Origin: Planctomycetota bacterium
GTDB lineage: Bacteria; Planctomycetota; Phycisphaerae; FEN-1346; JAACEH01
Assembly (NCBI GenBank): GCA_016935955.1
Contig: JAFGPY010000172.1
Location: 1-6,241, forward strand
DNA length: 6,241 nt
Direction: 5' to 3'
In this document: in pieces, positions 1 to 5,647 of the stretch
Layout: each line of letters begins with the position of its first letter
Numbering within the stretch: the first letter of the stretch is position 1
Program-made: the position numbers and the translations under genes
The notes under the pieces: generated by a model
What the model was told of the DNA's origin: nothing
The model's input: the letters and a program-made list of their open reading frames with translations, nothing else
The model's database searches: none

Positions 1-195
1 CTCGGCGGCGTTGTTGTCGATGGCGAGATACCCCTGCGTGGTGTAGACCGTCAGGGCCTGCCACTGGTTCAGGGTGTAGCCGATGGCCGCGGCCATGGGG
101 CTGCGCGGCAGGACCAGGCGCTGCTCGGCGTCGAGCCAGGTCTTGATCTTTGACAACTGGGGGACGCTCCGCTCCTGGCGCAACAGCCAGTAGCG
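1..195 (-). pseudogene. IS66-family transposase, C-terminal fragment (runs off the left edge)
   Basis: On the minus strand the frame containing codon 180-178 reads LLRQERSVPQL, then KTWLDAEQRLVLPRSPMAAA, then IGYTLNQWQAL, ending IDNNAAE at base 1. This is the conserved C-terminal part of IS66 DDE transposases: RQERS, the SPM..AI.Y.LNQW block, and the IDNNxxE motif. The Glu at bases 3-1 is probably the last DDE catalytic residue. Recognisable similarity begins near base 195. Further upstream the same frame gives unrelated Cys- and Arg-rich sequence, and the several hundred N-terminal residues of a normal IS66 transposase are absent. This is therefore a 5'-truncated remnant that continues beyond the window. 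It lies downstream of, and out of frame with, the small membrane protein gene, so the rearrangement that left it probably cut that gene too. Confidence 0.8.
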
Positions 196-404
196 CGGAA
201 CTCGGCGATTGGATTGACAGCGGCAATCACATCCGGAGCAGGTACGGGCACTGAGCGGCCGCGTGTCACAAGAATCACGATCGTGCATGCTGTTGCGGCT
301 ACCAGGACACCAATCGTCAGCTGGCGCCACGTCAAACGTGCACGAGACGAAGAGCGCGAGCGTTCATACGCAGATGCGATGTGCGACGCGGGCCCGTCTC
401 TCAT
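69..404 (-). CDS. Small single-pass membrane protein, 3' part probably lost to an IS66 remnant
   Basis: I do not recognise the family. The start at 404 is chosen because GGGAGGT lies 6 bases upstream on the minus strand, an excellent Shine-Dalgarno; an upstream in-frame ATG at 464 has none and would run through a palindromic repeat. From 404 the protein is 111 residues. Residues 1-27 are polar and basic (about seven Arg) and would be cytoplasmic. Residues about 28-47 (LTIGVLVAATACTIVILV) form one clear membrane helix. Residues 48-66 are Pro/Val/Ala-rich. From about residue 70 the frame overlaps IS66 transposase sequence in another frame and becomes Arg/Ser/Cys-rich nonsense, so the original C-terminal domain was probably replaced. 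The N-in, single-helix layout would suit an anti-sigma or FecR-like regulator, but no motif supports that. Confidence 0.45.
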   Translation of the reverse strand: MRDGPASHIASAYERSRSSSRARLTWRQLTIGVLVAATACTIVILVTRGRSVPVPAPDVIAAVNPIAEFRATGCCARSGASPSCQRSRPGSTPSSAWSCRAAPWPRPSATP

Positions 405-422
405 GCAGCCACCTCCCTCGCC

Positions 423-451
423 GGGTGCCATGCCTGATACGTCAGGCATGC
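423..451 (+). repeat. REP-like palindrome, left copy flanking the RAYT relic
   Basis: CATGCCTGA (429-437) pairs perfectly with TCAGGCATG (442-450) around the loop TACG. The full 29-nt unit matches the reverse complement of 882-910 at 28 of 29 positions. It lies 10 bases beyond the stop codon of the RAYT remnant, between that remnant and the Shine-Dalgarno of the small membrane protein. Inverted copies on either side of a RAYT gene are typical of REP/RAYT units. It could also form a terminator stem, but no T-run follows. Confidence 0.75.
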
Positions 452-460
452 ACGGGACGC

Positions 461-812
461 TCACAAGGTCGGAAGACTCTCCCTGTCGATCCTCAACGGC
501 TCGTCAACATCTTCGTTCCAGGCCCGCCAACTCGACCACAGCCCGATGTAGGGTGGGTGCCCCGCACCCACCGTTGACGATGAATCCGCGTGGGTCCGGG
601 GGACCCACTACGTACGCGGGCATGACAACCCAAGCCCACAGTGCGAAGCCCTGTTCCTGGCGAGCGGTCCGAACCGCGTCGAGAAACCACCAGGGACCGC
701 GGTCGCCGCGGAAGAAGGGTTGGCGTTGAAAACAGGAGAAGGTCAGATAATGGGCGTGGCCCGGTTCGTCATAGCGGCGACAACTTTTCTGGTGTGCAGG
801 AGAAGTGCCCAT
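461..812 (-). pseudogene. REP-associated tyrosine transposase (RAYT, IS200-like) relic with its catalytic core missing
   Basis: From an ATG at 812 the frame gives about 67 residues typical of RAYT / Y1 transposase N-termini: RRYDEPGHAHYLTFSCFQRQ (residues 12-31), then FALWAWVVMP ending at residue 65. The family continues with His-hydrophobic-His (HUH metal site), but here the frame reads A66-Y67 and then enters a 64-bp palindromic element (608-611 is its GTAG end). Directly after that element, in a shifted frame (547-461), comes a typical RAYT C-terminus: WSSWRAWNEDVDEPLRIDRE, then SLPTL and a stop. The region between, normally about 70-80 residues and including the catalytic Tyr, is absent. 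The gene is therefore dead: no HUH pair, no Tyr, and a frameshift. No clear Shine-Dalgarno precedes 812, so the original start may differ. Inverted REP-like palindromes flank it (423-451, 882-910). Confidence 0.85.
548..611. repeat. REPIN-like GTAG...CTAC double hairpin inside the RAYT relic
   Basis: This 64-bp element begins with GTAG (548-551) and ends with CTAC (608-611), the same tetranucleotide inverted. Beside each end is a perfect stem with a 3-nt loop: 552-560 with 564-572 (9 bp, loop CCC), and 590-597 with 601-608 (8 bp, loop GGG, sharing one base with CTAC). The middle (573-589) is unstructured. Two inverted REPs, each a 5' tetranucleotide plus hairpin, is the known REPIN layout, and GTAG is the tetranucleotide recognised by the E. 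coli RAYT enzyme. Its edges coincide with the breakpoints in the RAYT coding sequence. Confidence 0.75.
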
Positions 813-881
813 GCACCATAGTGTGGCATGCGGCCATACGTAGGTCAATCGGAAAGGCCATGGGTGACATGAGGCCATTCG

Positions 882-910
882 GCATGCCTGACGTAGCAGG
901 CATGGCACCC
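882..910 (-). repeat. REP-like palindrome, right copy flanking the RAYT relic
   Basis: CATGCCTG (883-890) pairs with CAGGCATG (897-904) across a 6-nt loop. The reverse complement of the 29-nt unit equals 423-451 except for one base (C instead of A at the end of the first arm). It sits about 70 bases upstream of the RAYT start and 35 bases downstream of the rho stop codon, so it may also serve as the 3' hairpin of the rho transcript. No T-run follows it. Confidence 0.75.
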
Positions 911-944
911 ACCACGGCCTCCCAGGAGACTCATGTAACACCGC

Positions 945-2081
945 TTAGAGCGACGCGCGGCCCGAACTGAGGAAGGCCAGCAGTTCGGCGTTGGTCGGAT
1001 GACGCTCCAGGAGCTTCAGCATGCCTTCCATGGCCGGGATAGGCTTCATGTCCGTCAGCACGCGACGCAGGGCGAAGCGCTGCTTCAACTCGTCGGCCGG
1101 AAAGAGCAGCTCTTCCTTGCGCGTGCCGGAGCGCGGCACGTCGATGGCCGGATAGACGCGGCGGTCGGCCATGTCACGGTCGAGGATGATCTCCATGTTG
1201 CCCGTGCCCTTGAACTCCTGGAAGATCAGTTCGTCCATGCGGCTGCCGGTGTCGATCAGGGCCGTGGCCAGGATCGTCAGGCTCCCCCCGCCCTCGATGT
1301 TGCGGGCGGCGCCGAACATGCGCTTGGGTTCCTGAAGGGCGTTGATGTCCACGCCGCCCGACATCACGCGGCCGCTGTTGACGGTCTTGTTGAAGGCCCG
1401 GCCCAGGCGGGTCAGCGAATCGAGCAGCACGACGACGTCCTTGCCGTACTCGACGTGCCGCTTGGCCAGGGCGATGCCCATCCGCGAGACGCGGACGTGC
1501 TGGTCGGTATCCTGATCGTTCGACGAGGCCAGCACCAGGGCGTTGGTGGCCGTACGGAAATGGGTCACTTCCTCGGGCCGCTCGTCAACGAGCATCACGA
1601 TCAGGACGCAGTCCGGATGGTTCTGCTGCACGGCCAGGGCCATCTGCTCGAGCATGACGGTCTTGCCGCTCCGCGGCGGCGCGACGATCAGGCCGCGCTG
1701 GCCCTTGCCGATCGGCGTGATCAGGTCGATGACGCGCGTCAGGTGCACGTCGCTTCGCGTCTCGAAGCGCAAGGCCTCCGCGGGATCGATGACCACGCCG
1801 TCCTCGAACGGCTTCAGTTCCGAGAAGGCTGCCGGGTCGTCACCGTTGATCCGGGAGATATCGCGGAGCTGGCCGCCGGGCCCCTTGCGGTTCTTCTCGA
1901 CGGGGCCCTCGACGATCAGGCCTTCGCGCAGCCGGAAGTGCCGCACGAGCTTCTCCGGAACGAGAAGGTCGGTCGGCTGGGGGCGAAAGCCTCGCTTGGG
2001 GTCTCTCAGGTAACCAATGTTCTTCTTGGGCGGCAATTCCAAAACGCCGCTGACGGTGCTGGTCGCCGTCGATGTCATCAT
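945..2081 (-). CDS. rho: Transcription termination factor Rho
   Basis: RNA-dependent hexameric ATPase that loads on nascent transcripts and releases RNA polymerase. Residues about 11-80 (starting [20 protein letters not shown]) form the cold-shock-like primary RNA-binding domain. The ATPase domain follows: P-loop APPRSGKT (134-141), DERPEEV with catalytic Glu167, Walker B VVVLLD (216-221), Q-loop [13 protein letters not shown] (236-248), R-loop with K291 in FKGTGNME, and arginine finger R321 in SGTRKEELL. All key residues are present. At 378 residues it is shorter than E. coli Rho (419) because the helical Rho_N domain is absent. Adjacent ATGs lie at 2081 and 2078; GAGGA lies only 1 base before the first and 4 before the second, so 2078 (377 residues) is the likelier start. 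The P-loop reads RS where E. coli has KA. It appears monocistronic, with REP-like repeats on both sides. Confidence 0.97.
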   Translation of the reverse strand: MMTSTATSTVSGVLELPPKKNIGYLRDPKRGFRPQPTDLLVPEKLVRHFRLREGLIVEGPVEKNRKGPGGQLRDISRINGDDPAAFSELKPFEDGVVIDPAEALRFETRSDVHLTRVIDLITPIGKGQRGLIVAPPRSGKTVMLEQMALAVQQNHPDCVLIVMLVDERPEEVTHFRTATNALVLASSNDQDTDQHVRVSRMGIALAKRHVEYGKDVVVLLDSLTRLGRAFNKTVNSGRVMSGGVDINALQEPKRMFGAARNIEGGGSLTILATALIDTGSRMDELIFQEFKGTGNMEIILDRDMADRRVYPAIDVPRSGTRKEELLFPADELKQRFALRRVLTDMKPIPAMEGMLKLLERHPTNAELLAFLSSGRASL

Positions 2082-2098
2082 GTCCTCGCTAGAGTGTG

Positions 2099-2127
2099 CG
2101 TGATTGGGCGTACTGACGGGGTGTCAA
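2099..2127 (-). promoter_or_regulatory. Possible rho promoter (-35 only convincing)
   Basis: The minus strand carries a perfect TTGACA at 2127-2122, about 41 bases before the rho start. At 15-17 bases spacing the -10 region reads CAATCA (2106-2101) or ATCACG (2104-2099), both poor matches to TATAAT. An AT-rich TTAAAATTT just upstream could belong to another promoter or act as an UP-like element. Position is right, but the weak -10 keeps this tentative. Confidence 0.25.
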
Positions 2128-2191
2128 CCCAGAAATTTTAACGCTTTGCCCGGAGATAGCCAGCGGATTCTGAAAATAAGCGTCGTCCGGC

Positions 2192-2268
2192 ACATGCGGC
2201 AGGACCCCAACCCCTCCCCCTCGACGGGGGAGGTGCCGCCGCAAGGCGGCGGTGGGGGTGCCGCATGT
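2192..2268. repeat. Double-hairpin repeat, copy 1, framed by a 10-bp inverted repeat
   Basis: The core (2208-2260) starts CAACCCCTCCCCCTCGAC and holds two stems: 2213-2220 with 2226-2233 (8 bp, loop TCGAC) and 2235-2240 with 2245-2250 (6 bp, loop GCAA). Outside these, ACATGCGGCA (2192-2201) pairs perfectly with TGCCGCATGT (2259-2268), so the whole 77 bp can fold as a cruciform. The core matches the reverse complement of 2324-2376. It occupies the upstream part of the rho leader region; I see no gene in the 2082-2404 gap. Confidence 0.7.
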
Positions 2269-2323
2269 CGGCAAACGTCCACATCGGAAGCAGTACCCGA
2301 TGCGTAGCGTTCTCGACGCGACG

Positions 2324-2376
2324 TCACCCTCACCCGGCCCTACGGGCCACCCTCTCCCGTCGAGGGAGAGGGGTTG
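2324..2376. repeat. Double-hairpin repeat, copy 2, inverted; follows the GH2 gene
   Basis: CCCTCTCCC (2350-2358) pairs with GGGAGAGGG (2364-2372) around GTCGA, and GGCCC (2336-2340) pairs with GGGCC (2344-2348) around TAC. On the minus strand it begins CAACCCCTCTCCCTCGACGG, clearly the same family as copy 1 at 2208-2260, with the second stem diverged. It starts about 29 bases after the GH2 stop codon and could act as that gene's 3' hairpin, although no T-run follows. Confidence 0.7.
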
Positions 2377-2404
2377 ATTGCCTCGGTCCCTTCGTCACGT
2401 ATCG

Positions 2405-5257
2405 TTACGGCGCGGTGATCGGGTCCATCGGACGGCCCGGGCTGCACTCGTCGAGGCCCGGCTTGATCGACGCGTAGGCGTAGGCGATCAGGTTCCTCAG
2501 CAGCCGACGCGCCACCGGATCCTTGTCCACGTGGTCCAGGAGCGTCATCTGCACGAGGAGCACCTTGCCGCGACCGACCGGCACCTCGTCGATCAGACCG
2601 TTCCAGATGTACTCGTCCGGCTTGGTCCACATGTGGGCGCCGATGCCGCCCATAATCGTCCGGCCGCCGGCCTTGCGAACGTCCTCGGGACAGTTGCGAA
2701 TGCCGCGCAGCAGACGGCCGTACTCGTACTCGACGATGCAGTTCGACGGCAGGCCCTCGACGATCGGGTGCTCGAAGACGTAGCCGATGCTGCGCATCGG
2801 GCAAATGTTGCGGATGACCTTCGGCAGCAGATCGTCGTAGAAGATCGGGTTGGCCGGCTCGATCAGGATGGCCACGCCGCCCAGGCGAACCTGGCGGGAA
2901 ACCTGCTTGATGTGCTCGTACGACGGCCCGCCGTCCTGAATGCGATGGCCGACCAGGATGAACGGCACGTTCTTGCTGGCCGAACTGTTGGTGAACCGAT
3001 CCTGCACGGCCCCGATGCGGTTGAGGGCCTTGAGCAATCGCGGGTCGCCGCCCAGCAACCGCACGAGCGGATTCTCGAGCGGCGGCTGCTCGACCACCGT
3101 AAAGCGGAGCGAGTTTGTGCAGCGGACCTTCGAGCCTTCCTTGAGTACGGCCTCGGCCACGTAGCGACCGCCCTTGGACGGAGCCGGGAAGCGGGCCGTC
3201 AGGACATCCTGCACCCAGCCCTTGGCCGTGAAGCTCTTCGAGAGCGTGTGAAACGCGAGGCCGCCCTTCTCCGGCTTGAAAGTCACGGTGACCGTGTACT
3301 TGTTGCCGGTGGTGTGCTCGTTGACGCAGCGCAGGTCGAAGTCCACCGTCTGCCCCGGCTCCAGCAACCGCGTCTTGAAGTGCGGCACCACCAGGGGCGT
3401 CTGTGCAGCCGCAGCGTAGTCGGCGAAGTGCAGCTTGGGCTGCCGCCAGATGTCGGTGATGCCGAAGATCTCGCCCGAGGCGTCGGCGATCTGGCAGATG
3501 GCGTAGGCGTCCATGTGCGGGTTGCTGCGCATCGCCGAGACGACCGCCCGCACCTCCTCGCACACGCGCAGGTCGTTCTGCCGGACGAACTCCTTCACGT
3601 CGCCGAAGATCTTCCGGGCGCCCGACTCGTTGAACTTCTGCTTCAGCGAATCCCAGTAGCTCTTGTACTGGGCGTAGTCCTCGAGGCCCTTACGCTTGTC
3701 GGCCGCCGAGTAGCGGGCCAGCGTGCGGTCGAAGTCGGGCGGGCACTCGTAGGCTCCGAACTCGCTGATGTAGATCGGGCCGCCGGCCTTCGGGATGTTC
3801 CGGTAACGGTCGGTCAGGGCCTCGTCGGTCAGCGGGGAGCTGCAATACTGGTGCAGGTCGCGCAGCGGCGAGTACGTCTTCTTGTAGGGCATCAGGGCTC
3901 CGGCGCAATCCTCGTACTCGTGCGCGCCGCCCGAGTTGTCGCCGACGATGCGCGTCGGGTCCAGCTCGCAGGCCTTCAGGCTCATCGCGTACCGCAGCCG
4001 GTCCATCTCCTTGTTCGTGAACGTCCAGTAGTGGTAGATCTCGTTCAGCATGCACCACATGACGATGCTCGGGTGGTTGCGGTCGCGGCGCACCAGTTCC
4101 TCGGACTCGCGCAGGCACCGCTTCATCGTGTGCGGCCCGTTCGCGATCCAGCCCGCGGGCGGCTCGGCGCACAGCAGCACGCCCATCTCGTCGGCCAGCT
4201 CGGGCGTGAATGGATCGGGCTTCAGGTGCAGCCGGATGAAGTTCATGCCGCTGCTCTTGACCAGTTCCAGCTCCTTCCGCAGCAGCGCCGGCGTGTCGGC
4301 GAAAGCCAGCGTCCGCGGATAGGCCCCCTGTTGCAGCACGCCCTTCAGCGCGATGCGCTTGCCGTTCAGGCAGAAGTGCCCGTCCTTGACCGTGAAGGTC
4401 CGCATGCCGAAGCGGACCGAGGTCTCATCCGCAAAGCCGCCGCCGCTCAGGGCGACCGTCGCCGTGTAGAGGAACGGATTCTCGGTGTCCCACCACTTCA
4501 TGTTGCGAATCTTGACCGGGAGGGCAACCGTCTTCGAGCCGCGCTTCAGCGACACGCGCCGCGAGGCCTTGCCGCCGGTGTCGCCGGCGCCCTTGCTCCC
4601 AGCGACGTCGACCGCGAGGTCCACCGTGGCGGCCTTCTTCGTCCGCACGGTCACGTGGACCTTGGCCGTGCGCTTGTCGGGCAGCGGTTCCACGAAGACA
4701 TCCTCGACGTAAACCGGATCGCAGACCACGAGCTTGACGCTCTGCCAGATGCCGCCGAAGTTCCAGTACCAGCCGGCCTTCCACGCCGGGGTGTCGCTGT
4801 GCGAGAGCGGCGCGCCGCTGCGGTACCCTTCGATCGTCTTGCGGCGCGGCGGGTCGATCACGCGGACCACCAGCTCGTTCGTGCCGACCTTGAACTTGCC
4901 GCTGATGTCGAACTCGAAGGCCGTGTAGCCGCCCTCGTGCTGGCCGATCCTGCGGCCGTTCAGGTAGACCTCGCAGAAATAGTTGACCGCCCCGAACTGA
5001 AGTCGCACGCAGCGCGTCTTCCACGCCGCGACGGCCTCGAACGTGCGACGGTACCAGCCCACGCCGTCGTATCCCGGCCGCACCTGCTCCCACACGCCCG
5101 GCACGTCAATCGCCTTGCCCTTGGGGAAGCTTTCGAAGAACTTCTTCTGTTTGCCGATGTTCTTGTCGTCGAAGACCACCGACCACGTCCCGTCCAGCAC
5201 AACCGTCTGCCGCTTCATCGCCTTCTCCCGTTCGACATAAAAGAGCCACGTCGTCAC
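2405..5257 (-). CDS. Glycoside hydrolase family 2 protein with a C-terminal GATase-like domain
   Basis: Retaining exo-glycosidase of the beta-galactosidase / glucuronidase / mannosidase family; the substrate cannot be read from sequence. The N-terminal jelly-roll sugar-binding domain spans about 14-180 (WYRRTF at 68, VYLNGRRIGQHEGGY at 97-111, GGIWQSVKL at 168). The immunoglobulin-like domain spans about 181-285. The TIM barrel spans about 286-620, with acid/base E406 in RNHPSIVMWCMLNE and nucleophile E499 in PIYISEFGA. A beta-rich linker follows (about 625-725), then a domain at about 730-935 ending GRGKVLLVQMTLLDH, DPVARRLLRNLIAYA, which resembles glutamine-amidotransferase-like domains of bacterial glycosidases. 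No signal peptide is seen, so the enzyme is predicted cytoplasmic. The GTG start at 5257 has GGAGG 6 bases upstream and suits the promoter at 5318-5290. An internal ATG at 5218 with GGGAG 6 bases upstream would remove 13 residues and fits the family N-terminus equally well. Confidence 0.93.
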   Translation of the reverse strand: MTTWLFYVEREKAMKRQTVVLDGTWSVVFDDKNIGKQKKFFESFPKGKAIDVPGVWEQVRPGYDGVGWYRRTFEAVAAWKTRCVRLQFGAVNYFCEVYLNGRRIGQHEGGYTAFEFDISGKFKVGTNELVVRVIDPPRRKTIEGYRSGAPLSHSDTPAWKAGWYWNFGGIWQSVKLVVCDPVYVEDVFVEPLPDKRTAKVHVTVRTKKAATVDLAVDVAGSKGAGDTGGKASRRVSLKRGSKTVALPVKIRNMKWWDTENPFLYTATVALSGGGFADETSVRFGMRTFTVKDGHFCLNGKRIALKGVLQQGAYPRTLAFADTPALLRKELELVKSSGMNFIRLHLKPDPFTPELADEMGVLLCAEPPAGWIANGPHTMKRCLRESEELVRRDRNHPSIVMWCMLNEIYHYWTFTNKEMDRLRYAMSLKACELDPTRIVGDNSGGAHEYEDCAGALMPYKKTYSPLRDLHQYCSSPLTDEALTDRYRNIPKAGGPIYISEFGAYECPPDFDRTLARYSAADKRKGLEDYAQYKSYWDSLKQKFNESGARKIFGDVKEFVRQNDLRVCEEVRAVVSAMRSNPHMDAYAICQIADASGEIFGITDIWRQPKLHFADYAAAAQTPLVVPHFKTRLLEPGQTVDFDLRCVNEHTTGNKYTVTVTFKPEKGGLAFHTLSKSFTAKGWVQDVLTARFPAPSKGGRYVAEAVLKEGSKVRCTNSLRFTVVEQPPLENPLVRLLGGDPRLLKALNRIGAVQDRFTNSSASKNVPFILVGHRIQDGGPSYEHIKQVSRQVRLGGVAILIEPANPIFYDDLLPKVIRNICPMRSIGYVFEHPIVEGLPSNCIVEYEYGRLLRGIRNCPEDVRKAGGRTIMGGIGAHMWTKPDEYIWNGLIDEVPVGRGKVLLVQMTLLDHVDKDPVARRLLRNLIAYAYASIKPGLDECSPGRPMDPITAP

Positions 5258-5263
5258 GTGCGG

Positions 5264-5268
5264 CCTCC
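5264..5268 (-). promoter_or_regulatory. Shine-Dalgarno supporting the GTG start of the GH2 gene
   Basis: GGAGG on the minus strand (5268-5264) stands 6 bases before the GTG at 5257. It supports that start over the internal ATG at 5218, which has its own GGGAG at the same spacing, so both may be used. Confidence 0.6.
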
Positions 5269-5289
5269 ATCCGCGGAGCCGAAGCCGAA

Positions 5290-5318
5290 ATTATGCTCCC
5301 CCGTGCGGCGAGGGTCAA
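5290..5318 (-). promoter_or_regulatory. Sigma70-type promoter of the GH2 gene
   Basis: The minus strand reads TTGACC (5318-5313), exactly 17 bases, then CATAAT (5295-5290): five of six matches to consensus at each element with ideal spacing. The expected transcription start near 5283 gives a leader of about 26 bases to the GTG at 5257, with its Shine-Dalgarno in between. The -10 is one of the few AT-rich spots in this GC-rich gap. No operator palindrome is seen over it. Confidence 0.65.
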
Positions 5319-5392
5319 TCCCTTTCACCGTGGAATCGGCGGCAGAAGAGTCCCATGCAGGGTGGCCTGCTCTCTCGCCGCATCGTCACCCC

Positions 5393-5465
5393 ACAAGCCC
5401 CCGGCATCGCCGGGGGATCGAACGTCGGAAACCGTTTCGTATCCCGCCGCAGTGCGGCGGGCTTG
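5393..5465. repeat. REPIN-like element, tandem copy 1
   Basis: This 73-bp unit begins ACAAG and ends CTTG. Each half is the tetranucleotide CAAG followed by an 8-bp perfect stem with a 3-nt loop: CCCCCGGC/GCCGGGGG around ATC, and CCCGCCGC/GCGGCGGG around AGT. The two halves are inverted relative to each other. The centre carries a short GAAAC...GTTTC symmetry. This is two inverted REPs, the REPIN layout. It is identical at every base to 5476-5548, with 10 bases between the copies. Confidence 0.8.
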
Positions 5466-5475
5466 CACGGCCACA

Positions 5476-5548
5476 ACAAGCCCCCGGCATCGCCGGGGGA
5501 TCGAACGTCGGAAACCGTTTCGTATCCCGCCGCAGTGCGGCGGGCTTG
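5476..5548. repeat. REPIN-like element, tandem copy 2
   Basis: Exact duplicate of 5393-5465 in direct orientation, period 83 bases. Only the spacer (5466-5475) and the outer flanks differ. Both lie in the 390-base gap between the flavodoxin and the GH2 promoter; no gene is visible there. Confidence 0.8.
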
Positions 5549-5577
5549 TACGATTTCCCGTTCACCCCCCTCACTCC

Positions 5578-5627
5578 AACACAACGGGCCCGGCGATGGC
5601 GATGCGTCGTCGGGCCCGTTTCGTGTT
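5578..5627 (-). terminator. Terminator-like hairpin after the flavodoxin gene
   Basis: AACGGGCCCG (5583-5592) pairs with CGGGCCCGTT (5611-5620) as a 10-bp stem. AACAC (5578-5582) and GTGTT (5623-5627) extend it to 15 bp with a 2-base bulge. It starts about 20 bases after the flavodoxin stop. On the minus strand the 3' side is T-rich (TTGTGTT) but not a clean U-tract, so termination may be weak or Rho-assisted. Read in the other direction it is followed by TTTCGTGTTAT. Confidence 0.55.
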
Positions 5628-5647
5628 ATCGCTCAGCGCGGCTCCGT

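Noticed and set aside
504..941. A complete 145-residue protein from 941 to 504
   Set aside because: Its first part runs through the palindrome at 882-910 and its end is out of frame with the real RAYT C-terminus. It is better described as a broken RAYT from about 812 to 461.
999..2141. Plus-strand 380-codon frame opposite rho
   Set aside because: Mirror frame of the conserved rho gene, with biased composition and no recognisable motif.
2340..3563. Minus-strand 407-codon frame overlapping the GH2 3' half
   Set aside because: Out-of-frame shadow of the GH2 C-terminal region; rich in Arg/Gly/Pro and unlike any domain, while the GH2 frame is continuous.
5393..5548. CRISPR-like array
   Set aside because: Only two 73-bp repeats with a 10-base spacer, each internally a double hairpin; no cas genes. 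It fits tandem REPINs, not CRISPR.
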